NCBI GenBank assembly: GCA_023443865.1
Contig: JAEZST010000006.1
Location: 186,001-250,000, forward strand
Direction of reading: 5' to 3'
Source of the DNA: Spirochaetota bacterium
Lineage (GTDB): Bacteria > Spirochaetota > Spirochaetia > Treponematales > Treponemataceae
Length of the DNA: 64,000 bases
Part shown: positions 15,722-22,976 of the stretch, in pieces
How positions within the stretch are numbered: the first letter of the stretch is position 1
How the letters are laid out: the number at the start of each line of letters is the position of its first letter
The notes under the pieces: model-generated
Database searches by the model: none
What the model saw: only the letters and a program-made list of their open reading frames with translations
What the model was told of the DNA's origin: nothing
Position numbers and translations under genes: made by a program

Positions 15722-17227
15722 TTATTTCACGAAGGCCTTTTTCAGGAACTCGAGGTCGAGCTCGGGATAGAGCACGAACTTCCCGAGAAGGGCGTCAACC
15801 GCGGCCTGGGCTTCTGCCTGGACTTTGGGATCGACTTCCACCTTGCCCTTGCTCGGCGTACCCTTGTCGGTAAGGCCGGGCTTGGCGTTGTCGAGCACGA
15901 GCTTGATGATCCGGGCGATTTCCTTCATTTCCGCCTCGCCCATGCCCAAGGTGGTCGTCGCGGGCGTTCCGATGCGGAGGCCGCTGGTCCACCAGGCTCC
16001 GTTCGGGTCGAAAGGCAGGCTGTTTCGGTTGAGGGTAACGCCGCATGCGGTCATCGCCGCCTCGGCCTGGCGGCCCGTAAGGCCGAAGCCGGACACGTTG
16101 ATGAGCATGAGGTGGTTGTCGGTGCCGCCGGTTTGGAGCGTCATGCCGAGCTTTACGAGTTCGGCCGCGAGGGCGCGGGCGTTTGACTGCACCTTTTTCG
16201 CGTAGGCCTGGTAGGCGGGGGTCCGCGCTTCCTTGAAGGCGATCGCCTTGGCGGCCATCATGTGCGGGAGAGGCCCGCCGAGTACCAGGGGGCAGCCCTT
16301 ATTCACGTAATCCGCGAAGGGGGCCTTGCAGAGCACCAGGGCGCCGCGGGGCCCGCGAAGGGTCTTGTGGGTGGTGGTGGTGACCACGGCGGCCCATTTG
16401 ACCGGGTCTTCGTCGCCGGTGAACACCTTGCCCGCCACGAGGCCCGCGAAGTGGGCCATGTCTACCATGAGGACGGCGCCGCATTTATCGGCGATTTCCT
16501 TGAAGCGGCGGAAGTTGATGGCCCGGGGATAGGCGGAATAGCCGGTAAGGAGGATCAGGGGCTTGAGCGCCATCGCCTGCTTCTCGATCGCGTCGTAGTC
16601 CAAAAGCCCGGTCTCTTTGGAAACCGTATAGGAATGGGCCTCGAACATCCGTGCGGACACGTTTTGGCGGTAGCCGTGGGTCAAATGCCCGCCGGAGTAG
16701 TAATCGAGGCCGAGGAGCTTCTGGTTTCCGAGTTTTACCCGGAGATCGGCCCACTGTTCGTCGGTCAGGTTGGAAAGGTTCGTTTCGCCGAGCTTTTCGA
16801 GCACGGGCGCCTCGATCTTGGCGGAAAGGATGGCCCAGTAGGCCACCAGGTTCGCGTCGGCTCCCGAATGGGGCTGCACGTAGGCGTGCTCGGCCCCGAA
16901 GAGGGCTTTCGCTTCCTCGGCGGCGACGGACTCGATGTCGTCGATATTGTCGCATCCGCCGTAATAGCGGTGGGCGGGAAAGCCTTCCGCGTACTTGTCG
17001 GTCAACAGGTTGCCCATGGCGGCCTGGGTATTGAGCGAGCAGTAATTCTCGCTGGCGATGAGCTTCAGGTGGGTGCGCTGGGCTTCAAGCTCCTTCACGA
17101 CTGACGCGGCGATCTCGGGGCCTATCTCGGCGACCTGCTGGAGGTTCGCGACGTAGGACACGAAGGCGGCGTTTACCTTGTCTGCCGGGGTTTCCGACAG
17201 ATACTGTGCGAGGGGTGACTTTGTCAT
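15722..17227 (-). CDS. glyA: Serine hydroxymethyltransferase, long form
   Basis: A 501-residue PLP enzyme that interconverts serine and glycine with tetrahydrofolate. The PLP lysine lies in TTTTHKTLRGPRG and substrate-pocket motifs SENYCS and HSGADAN are present. It is about 80 residues longer than the common 415-420-residue type because of an insertion in the middle of the large domain (around residues 150-190) and a longer C terminus; from memory, similarly long forms occur in treponemes and chlamydiae. GGGAGA precedes the ATG. Upstream there is a short inverted repeat (GGCGG-ATTTAA-CCGCC near 17305-17320) but no recognised riboswitch. Confidence 0.94.
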   Translation of the reverse strand: MTKSPLAQYLSETPADKVNAAFVSYVANLQQVAEIGPEIAASVVKELEAQRTHLKLIASENYCSLNTQAAMGNLLTDKYAEGFPAHRYYGGCDNIDDIESVAAEEAKALFGAEHAYVQPHSGADANLVAYWAILSAKIEAPVLEKLGETNLSNLTDEQWADLRVKLGNQKLLGLDYYSGGHLTHGYRQNVSARMFEAHSYTVSKETGLLDYDAIEKQAMALKPLILLTGYSAYPRAINFRRFKEIADKCGAVLMVDMAHFAGLVAGKVFTGDEDPVKWAAVVTTTTHKTLRGPRGALVLCKAPFADYVNKGCPLVLGGPLPHMMAAKAIAFKEARTPAYQAYAKKVQSNARALAAELVKLGMTLQTGGTDNHLMLINVSGFGLTGRQAEAAMTACGVTLNRNSLPFDPNGAWWTSGLRIGTPATTTLGMGEAEMKEIARIIKLVLDNAKPGLTDKGTPSKGKVEVDPKVQAEAQAAVDALLGKFVLYPELDLEFLKKAFVK

Positions 17228-17392
17228 GATTGATTCTCCCTTTCGTCAGATTTTCCGCGACATAACGGCCCAGGCGCGCGGCCGAGAGCGGGAGCTTCCC
17301 GGCGGTTAAATCCGCCTTAATGCGCCAGAATTGGGTTCATCGTATCCCTTTCGCCGCGAATTGGCAAGGGGCGGTCCAGGAGAATAGGGCAT

Positions 17393-17431
17393 CCGGGAGG
17401 GGAAACCTTTTCGAAAGGTTTCCCTTCCCGG
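17393..17431. repeat. Long near-perfect hairpin upstream of glyA
   Basis: Arms of 18 bp (17393-17410 and 17414-17431) surround a 3-nt loop with one G-T mismatch. There is no T-run on either strand, so it is not a classical terminator. It lies in the 350-bp gap between glyA and the small basic protein gene, where no other gene is seen. Confidence 0.6.
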
Positions 17432-17578
17432 CCCCATCCTTTCCAAAGAAAACGCGACGCAATGTACTGGAAAATAAGCGCTTCCGGCGTTACACTCTAT
17501 GTATCGAGACGGTAAGCCGGTCCGGCAGCGCTGCCGGGAATACGGTCGCCGTTCATTACTACCTGAGGAGGTTTTAGC

Positions 17579-17686
17579 ATGCCGAAGGGAAAAGACAAGG
17601 GACAGGCGGAAGCCAAGAAAAAACCCCAGCACAGCCTGAAAGAGAAGAGACAGCTCAAGCACGACAAGAAAATAGCTAAGGAGTGA
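17579..17686 (+). CDS. Small basic protein of 35 residues
   Basis: A short gene with all the marks of expression: GAGGAGG 9 nt before ATG, 35 codons, TGA, and a strong terminator 46 bp later. The product has 14 Lys or Arg residues, no hydrophobic segment, and begins MPKGKDKGQAEAKKK; its second half contains SLKEKRQLKHDKK. It must be cytoplasmic and likely binds nucleic acid or ribosomes, but that is inference from charge. I recall similar Lys-rich miniproteins with an SLKEKR-like core in other bacteria, without an assigned function. Confidence 0.75.
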   Translation: MPKGKDKGQAEAKKKPQHSLKEKRQLKHDKKIAKE

Positions 17687-17732
17687 TCCGGCCCTAACGC
17701 GAACGGATATCGCCTGGCGTACGACCGCCATC

Positions 17733-17773
17733 GGGGCGGGCCGGTTTCATCCGGTCCGCCCCTCTTTTTTTTA
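17733..17773 (+). terminator. Terminator of the small basic protein gene
   Basis: GGGGCGGGCCGG (17733-17744) pairs with CCGGTCCGCCCC (17751-17762) with one mismatch, followed by a T-rich tail. Confidence 0.85.
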
Positions 17774-17828
17774 AATGAAGGCCGGCCGTGACCCGAACGG
17801 CCCTATCGCCGCGGAACCCCCGCCCTCC

Positions 17829-17880
17829 GCGGGGGCTCCGCGGGTCCCGACGGCCCGTCGCATGGCCCTTTCTGCCTCTT
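17829..17880 (+). repeat. Dispersed intergenic repeat, copy A
   Basis: Shares with two other gaps a block GCGGGGGCTCCGC, then about 25-30 variable bases, then ATGGCCC-TTTC-TGCCTCTT. All three copies lie on the same strand of this window. The rest of the 320-bp gap holds the terminator before it and a promoter after it. Confidence 0.6.
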
Positions 17881-17907
17881 TTATCGATAATATCTTATCT
17901 ATACTAA

Positions 17908-17936
17908 TTGCATTATTACCCGGAATGGGATACACT
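17908..17936 (+). promoter_or_regulatory. Promoter of the lipoprotein flavoprotein gene
   Basis: TTGCAT (17908-17913), 17-bp spacer, TACACT (17931-17936), about 70 bp before the ATG. A second -10-like TATACT (17900-17905) lacks a -35. Confidence 0.6.
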
Positions 17937-18005
17937 CTTTTCATATTTACCGAATGCATTCGGCGAATATGATTTGTGAATTAAATCGAAAAGGAGTCGA
18001 GATTC

Positions 18006-19778
18006 ATGAAGAAATTCATTCCCATTCTGGCAAGCGCCCTGCTCGCGCTTATCTTCGCCGGCTGCGGCGGCAATTTCAAGGCCGGTACCTATTCAGGCGG
18101 CGCGCCCGGAATTCACGGGGACGACGTGGTCGTGGAAGTGACCGTTGACAAGAAAGCGATCAAGGAAATCAAGATTATCGAAAACCACGAGACCCCGGGC
18201 GTTTCCGACGTGGCCTTCGAGCGCATTCCTAAGGAAATAATCGAGGGTCAGACCCTCGCCGTAGACGTGGTTTCCGGCGCTACCTATTCCAGCCAGGCGA
18301 TTATCGCTGCCGTGACCAAGGCCCTGGAAGCCGCGGGCGGCAATATCGCGGCCCTTTCGAAGGGCAAGAAGGCCACCGACGCGGTAAGCTCGGCTACCAA
18401 GGTATTGAACGCCGACGTGGTAGTCATCGGGGCGGGTGGCGCGGGACTTGCCGCGGCCGTCGCCGCGAACCAGGCGGGAGCCACGGTTATCGTGCTCGAG
18501 AAGATGCCGCAGGTAGGCGGAAACACGATTATTTCCGGTTCTGCCTTCAACGCGGCAGATCCCTCGCGGCAGATTCCCCAGGGAATCGAAGACTCGGTAG
18601 ACAAGCACTACCAGCAGACCTTCGAGGGCGGCGACAAGAAGGGCGACCCCAAGCTGGTGCGCACCCTGGTCGAAAACGCCTACCCCACCCTGCAGTGGCT
18701 CGAATCCATGGGCATGGAATTCAAGAAAGAGGTGTTCACGGTGCTCGGCGGCCTGTGGCCCCGCGCCCACAAGCCCGTTAAGCCCCTGGGAACCGGCTAT
18801 ATCGAAACCTACATGAACTACGTCAAGGGCCACGAGGGCATTACGATCCTCACCGACACGAAGGCCACCGATATCTACCTCGAGGAAGGCCGCGCGACCG
18901 TGGTTAAGGCCACCGGACGGGACGGGATCGTCGTGGCCCAAGGGCACAAGGCGGTCATCGTCGCCACCGGCGGTTTCGGCGCCAGCGTTGAAATGCGCGA
19001 AAAGTACAACAGCCAATGGCCGTCGCTGAAAAACGTCGGCACGACCAATCACCCCGGCGCGACCGGCGACGGTTTGGCCCTGGCGGAGAAGGTGGGAGCG
19101 GCGATGGTGGGCCTGGAATATATCCAGCTCCTCCCCATGGGCGACCCCGTGACCGGAAGCCTTTCGGGCAATATCGAGCAGGCGGTGGAAAACCGCATCT
19201 TCGTGAACAAGGAAGGAAACCGCTTCGTGGACGAGGGCCAGCGCCGAGACGTGATGACCAACGCCCTTTTCGAGCAGACCGACCAGTTCATGTGGATCGT
19301 GCTCGATTCGCACAACTACCCGACCATGGCCACGAAGAACAACTTTAACGAGACTATCCAGGAGTTGGTGGACCAGGGCCGCGCCGTGATGGCCGATACC
19401 CTGGACGAGCTCGCGGCGAAGATGAACGTTCCGGCGGACAACCTGAAGGCCGCGGTCGCGGACTTCAACAAGGCAGTCGAGAAAGGCGGACCGGACAAGT
19501 TCGGGCGCACCCTCTTCCAGTATAAGATAGACCAGGGCCCCTACTTCGCCGGCGGGCGCAAGCCCACGGTGCACCACACCATGGGCGGCATCAAGATCAA
19601 CGAGAAGGCCCAGGTCATCGACACCAAGGGCAACGTGATCCCCGGCCTCTACGCGGCGGGCGAAACCACCGGCGGCGTGCACGGAACCAACCGGCTCGGC
19701 GGAAACGCCCTGGCCGACATCAACGTGTTCGGACGAATCGCCGGAACGAACGCGGCGGCGGAAACGCCCGCGAAATAA
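18006..19778 (+). CDS. Exported fumarate reductase-like flavoprotein (FMN-binding + FAD-binding domains), lipoprotein
   Basis: A 590-residue protein. It has a lipoprotein signal (LIFAGC, Cys20), an FMN-binding domain (about 25-115) with the flavinylation motif DVVSGATYSS, where Thr93 should carry FMN covalently, and a flavocytochrome-c/fumarate-reductase FAD domain (about 138-585) starting VVVIGAGGAGLAAAVAA and ending with the FAD-contact GLYAAGETTGGVHG and NRLGGNAL. Family members reduce fumarate, urocanate or related enoates; an anchored one is expected to face outside the cytoplasmic membrane and take electrons by way of the FMN domain. It needs ApbE flavin transferase, not seen here. AAAGGAG precedes the ATG. 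A convergent TetR gene follows the terminator. Confidence 0.85.
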   Translation: MKKFIPILASALLALIFAGCGGNFKAGTYSGGAPGIHGDDVVVEVTVDKKAIKEIKIIENHETPGVSDVAFERIPKEIIEGQTLAVDVVSGATYSSQAIIAAVTKALEAAGGNIAALSKGKKATDAVSSATKVLNADVVVIGAGGAGLAAAVAANQAGATVIVLEKMPQVGGNTIISGSAFNAADPSRQIPQGIEDSVDKHYQQTFEGGDKKGDPKLVRTLVENAYPTLQWLESMGMEFKKEVFTVLGGLWPRAHKPVKPLGTGYIETYMNYVKGHEGITILTDTKATDIYLEEGRATVVKATGRDGIVVAQGHKAVIVATGGFGASVEMREKYNSQWPSLKNVGTTNHPGATGDGLALAEKVGAAMVGLEYIQLLPMGDPVTGSLSGNIEQAVENRIFVNKEGNRFVDEGQRRDVMTNALFEQTDQFMWIVLDSHNYPTMATKNNFNETIQELVDQGRAVMADTLDELAAKMNVPADNLKAAVADFNKAVEKGGPDKFGRTLFQYKIDQGPYFAGGRKPTVHHTMGGIKINEKAQVIDTKGNVIPGLYAAGETTGGVHGTNRLGGNALADINVFGRIAGTNAAAETPAK

Positions 19779-19841
19779 CGGGAATTGAGACGGGCCTGCC
19801 TAACCGAAAGGCCCCGTCTTGGTTTTGATACTCTCCTCCGA

Positions 19842-19873
19842 CCGCCCGGACTCAGGTTCGGGCGGTTTTTTTA
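19842..19873 (+). terminator. Terminator of the flavoprotein gene
   Basis: CCGCCCG and CGGGCGG form a stem around a 10-nt loop, followed by T7. Confidence 0.85.
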
Positions 19874-19894
19874 TCGCGCGATCCGGGAAGGACT

Positions 19895-20515
19895 TCAGGC
19901 TTCGATGCCGCGGAGCGCACGGTCCAGGGCTTTCCGCATCTCCGACTCCAGGTCGAAGGAACCTTCATGGAGGCACCAGTGGAACACCATGCCGCGGGCG
20001 CACACGAAGAGCCATTCGCAGGCTTCCTCGGCGGAGAGGGTCAGCTTGAGCTCGCCCGAGTCTATGCCCCTTTGGAGCAGCGTCTCGAGCTGAACCTGCA
20101 TCCGGCGTCCCTTCTTGATGAAATTCTTATTCCGCCAGGTATAGAATCGCTTTGAGAATTCGAGCCCGCTGGCCGTGACGAGGTTCGCGTAGGAATCCAT
20201 GTAATAAAGGACCGCGTCCCTTCCGCAGGAACGCTCCGGTTCGGCGCCTGATTTCCCCGCCGACCCGGCTTTCCCCCACCTGACGACCTCCCGGTCTACC
20301 CTCCGAAACTTTTCTTCGATAATCGCGTCTTTCGAGGAAAAGTGATGGTAGAAGGCCCCCACGGAGCAGCCTGCCTTTCGGCAAATCTCCGCGATGCTCG
20401 TATCGTCAAAGCCTTTTTCGGTGAAGAGCTCTATGCCCGTCTCGTATATACGGTCTTTCGATTCCCGTGCCTGTTGTCCCCGCCTGGTTTCCGGTTTTTC
20501 GCTTTTTGGTTCCAT
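19895..20515 (-). CDS. TetR-family regulator
   Basis: A 206-residue regulator with the TetR N-terminal helix-turn-helix at about residues 20-65 (GIELFTEKGFDDTSIAEICRK then GAFYHHFSSKDAII) and a variable ligand domain. The start at 20515 has GGAG 8 nt upstream; a TATACT box lies 12 nt before the ATG. It converges on the lipoprotein flavoprotein gene, which it may control, but no shared operator was found. Target and ligand unknown. Confidence 0.88.
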   Translation of the reverse strand: MEPKSEKPETRRGQQARESKDRIYETGIELFTEKGFDDTSIAEICRKAGCSVGAFYHHFSSKDAIIEEKFRRVDREVVRWGKAGSAGKSGAEPERSCGRDAVLYYMDSYANLVTASGLEFSKRFYTWRNKNFIKKGRRMQVQLETLLQRGIDSGELKLTLSAEEACEWLFVCARGMVFHWCLHEGSFDLESEMRKALDRALRGIEA

Positions 20516-20577
20516 ATGTAGGACTCCAGTATACCCCATGGCCCGCGTTCGGGCGAGGGTGAGGGCGATAAACGGCG

Positions 20578-20739
20578 TTACGTCAGCCGACCGTTACGCG
20601 GGATAACGGCGACGGGCAAGCCGAATAGGAACCGCGCCAGGGTAGCGGTTTCCGCGTCGGAACGGGAGGCTAACCCCCGGGAGACTACGTTGCGGCCGGT
20701 TTGCATGACCACGGCGAAAAGGGTCGCGAAAATCCACAT
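20578..20739 (-). pseudogene. Truncated EamA/DMT transporter remnant
   Basis: The 53-codon frame begins MWIFATLFAVVMQTGRN and continues with LARFLFGLPVAV, which resembles the first two helices of an EamA (drug/metabolite transporter) protein of about 290 residues. After residue 45 the similarity ends and a stop follows; nothing further of the family was seen in the 60 bp to the TetR gene. It therefore appears to be the 5' remnant of a deleted transporter gene. A TATAGT box 7 nt before the ATG survives. The deletion endpoint probably lies near 20600. Confidence 0.6.
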
Positions 20740-20827
20740 AGGGCTTACTATAATGTGAACTGCATTTATATTAACGTCACTACAGTTTTTTTTAAGTCCA
20801 TTTAAACGTCTAAAAGACGCTGTCGGG

Positions 20828-20862
20828 TTGACATTATTGGCATATGCCCATAACATAACCCC
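20828..20862 (+). promoter_or_regulatory. Leaderless promoter with embedded palindrome (DUF134-NifX gene)
   Basis: Consensus TTGACA (20828-20833), 17-bp spacer, TAACAT (20851-20856), then 6 nt to the ATG. The spacer contains the perfect palindrome GGCATATGCC (20839-20848), a possible operator, perhaps for the DUF134 domain itself. Confidence 0.65.
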
Positions 20863-21603
20863 ATGCCACGCCCCTGCTGCCCACGAACGATAAGGCCCTG
20901 CGAGTCGAATACCCTCAGGACCGCAAGGTTTCCGGAATTACCCGCGAATATCGCCGAATTTCGTCACGCTCCATCGGCTGATTACGCCGATGCCGGCGCT
21001 TCCCCGAAAACGGTAGCGGAAACGGTCAAGCTTACCCTGGACGAGCTTGAAGCCCTGCGCCTCGCGGACCTTGAAGGCCTTTATCAGGAAGCGGCGGCCC
21101 GCTCCATGGGCGTATCGAGGCAAACCTTCGGGAGAATCGTGACCGAGGCGAGAAAAAAAACCGCGCTGGCCCTGGTGACCGGGGCCGCCATAGAAATACG
21201 GGGCGGAAACGTCCGCCTGAAAACCCAAGGAGATGCCATTATGAAGATTGCCGTTCCCGTCGCGGGAAAAACCATTGACGCCCATTTCGGGCACTGCGCG
21301 GAATACGCGGTGTTCACGGTCGACGGAAAGAAGATCGTCGAAGAAACCGCCCTGCCCTCGAAGCAGGGTTGCGGCTGCAAGTCCGGCATCGCGCCGGTAC
21401 TGGCCGAACGGGGCATAACCATGATGATCGCGGGAAATATCGGAAACGGCGCGATCAACGTGCTCGCATCCAACGGGATCAAGACGATCCGCGGGGCATC
21501 CGGTGAAGCCCGTCCCGCCGTGGAAGCGTACCTTGCCGGAACCCTCTCCGATTCGGGAGAAACCTGCTCTTCCCACGGCGCCGATCACGAGTGCTCTCAC
21601 TGA
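20863..21603 (+). CDS. DUF134 DNA-binding domain fused to a NifX/NifB-type iron-molybdenum cluster-binding domain
   Basis: A 246-residue protein. Residues 1-120 match DUF134: an MPRP start, LTLDELEALRLADLEGLYQE, and the helix-turn-helix MGVSRQTFGRIV. Residues about 126-225 form a dinitrogenase FeMo-cofactor-type domain (MKIAVPVAGKTIDAHFGHCAEYAVF). The linker has Cys residues (KQGCGCKSG) and the C terminus is Cys/His-rich (ETCSSHGADHECSH), both possible metal sites. A DNA-binding domain joined to a cluster-binding domain suggests a metal- or redox-sensing regulator. No nif genes are in the window. The MPRP start fixes the N terminus. Confidence 0.85.
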   Translation: MPRPCCPRTIRPCESNTLRTARFPELPANIAEFRHAPSADYADAGASPKTVAETVKLTLDELEALRLADLEGLYQEAAARSMGVSRQTFGRIVTEARKKTALALVTGAAIEIRGGNVRLKTQGDAIMKIAVPVAGKTIDAHFGHCAEYAVFTVDGKKIVEETALPSKQGCGCKSGIAPVLAERGITMMIAGNIGNGAINVLASNGIKTIRGASGEARPAVEAYLAGTLSDSGETCSSHGADHECSH

Positions 21604-21678
21604 ACGCCGAATAAAGACGCTCAAGCGCCGGGGAATCAAACGCCGTCGCGGTTAAGCTTGGGTTACTGAACCGTTTAT

Positions 21679-21705
21679 CCCATGGGGGTCCCACGCCCCC
21701 ATGGG
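21679..21705. repeat. Palindromic hairpin after the DUF134-NifX gene
   Basis: CCCATGGGGG (21679-21688) pairs exactly with CCCCCATGGG (21696-21705); a few T follow. It may act as a weak terminator. The remainder of this 310-bp gap holds only the TRAP promoter and operator. Confidence 0.6.
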
Positions 21706-21769
21706 GTCCGCTTTTCCCGTCGGACATACACTATTCCGGTATTTTTTTATAAATTCGCTTATAAAACCC

Positions 21770-21825
21770 TTGAGATTTCGTGAAAGTCGGTTCTATACTG
21801 ATCACGAAACTGGAACTTGATTCCA
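21770..21825 (+). promoter_or_regulatory. TRAP operon promoter and KdgR-like operator
   Basis: TTGAGA (21770-21775), 18-bp spacer, TATACT (21794-21799). Just downstream, covering the start of the transcript, is TGGAAC-TTG-ATTCCA (21811-21825), which matches operator 2 of the SDR gene in its right half. Confidence 0.6.
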
Positions 21826-21915
21826 TTTTTCAACAAGTCAGGCTAACGGAATTGAGCAGGATCCGAGCCTCGCGTTCGCGGGACCCGAGAACGTTTTTTC
21901 CATAAGGGGAATCTT

Positions 21916-22896
21916 ATGAAAAAAGTCCTGTCCGTTACGGCGCTTTTCCTGTTCGCGACCCTGGCCTTCGCGGCAGACAAAGGCGTGGAACTGAAGTTCG
22001 GCCATTACCTGGTCGAATCGCACCCGGCTCACGCGGCCGCGGTCGCCTTCGCGGCGGCGGTGGAAAGCCGGACGGGAGGCGCGGTGAAGATCGTGATCTA
22101 ACCGAACAGCAAGCTCGGCAGCTCCCAGGAAATGGTCGAGCAAACCACCCTCGGCGCCCTGGACTTCGTGATCCCGACGGAACCCGCCCTCGCGAAGTAC
22201 GCCCCCAAGTTCAACATGGTCGGCGCTCCCTTCGCCTTCAAGGATTACGCCGCCACGGACCGCTTCTTCGCGGGGGGATTCATCCCCTGGGTAACGCCGG
22301 ACCTGGAAAAGGCGAACCTGAAGTACGTTGCCCGCTGGGAATACGGGTTCCGAACCTACACGACCTCCAAGAGGCAGATTAACGTTCCGGCCGATTTCAA
22401 GGGGCTCAAGATCCGCACCCCGCCGGACTTCGTGAACCAACAGACCGTGGAAGCCCTCGGCGGCATGGCGCAGACCATAGCCTTCGCCGAGCTCCCGATG
22501 GCCCTCAAGCAGGGCGTGGTAGACGGCCAGGAAAACCCGATCGCGACCATCTATTCGAACAAGATGTGGGAAACACAAAAGTACCTGTCGATGCTCAACT
22601 ACACCTACAATTCCACCCATTTGGTCATGAACAAGAAGGCCTTCGACAAGCTCACGGCGGATCAGCAAAAGATCGTCGTGGAGGAAGGCGTGAAGGCGGG
22701 CCTGGCGATGCAAAAAGCCGTACGCGACGCAGAGTCGACCCAGATCGCGGAACTGAAGAAAAACGGGATGGAAGTGGCCTACCCCGACACGGCACCGTTC
22801 CAAAAGGCGGCCATGCCGGTATACGACAAGCTGAAAGCCCAGGTCGGACAGGCAAACTACGACTATTTCATGAACCTGCTCGCGAAATCCAAATAA
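21916..22896 (+). pseudogene. dctP: TRAP transporter substrate-binding protein DctP, interrupted by one in-frame TAA
   Basis: The frame encodes about 326 residues of a complete periplasmic DctP-type receptor: a signal peptide ending AFA (about residue 19), an N-terminal lobe (ELKFGHYLVESHP) and the long C-terminal part with the conserved KGLKIRTPPDFVNQ region that binds the carboxylate. It is broken once, by TAA at 22099-22101, where the family has an aromatic residue before PNSKLGS. The frame is open on both sides and the downstream dctM and dctQ are intact. A tyrosine codon TAT or TAC changed to TAA, or a sequencing error, explains this best. As it stands only a 61-residue fragment would be made. 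The likely cargo is a sugar acid, given the operator upstream. Confidence 0.85.
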
Positions 22897-22976
22897 CCGC
22901 GCAAAGCGGCGCGCCGCGCGCCGGCCGGGAAGATGCGTCTCCCGGCCGGCTGTAGCGGGGCGCTCCGGAGGTCTAT

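Noticed and set aside
18093..19682. 529-residue open frame antisense to the flavoprotein gene
   Set aside because: It is a shadow caused by high-GC codon bias. The plus-strand frame has signal, cofactor motifs, a promoter, ribosome site and terminator.
22099..22101. Programmed recoding of TAA in dctP
   Set aside because: No stimulatory structure or selenocysteine/pyrrolysine signal was seen, and TAA is not used for these residues; TAA also ends many ordinary genes here. Mutation or sequencing error is simpler.
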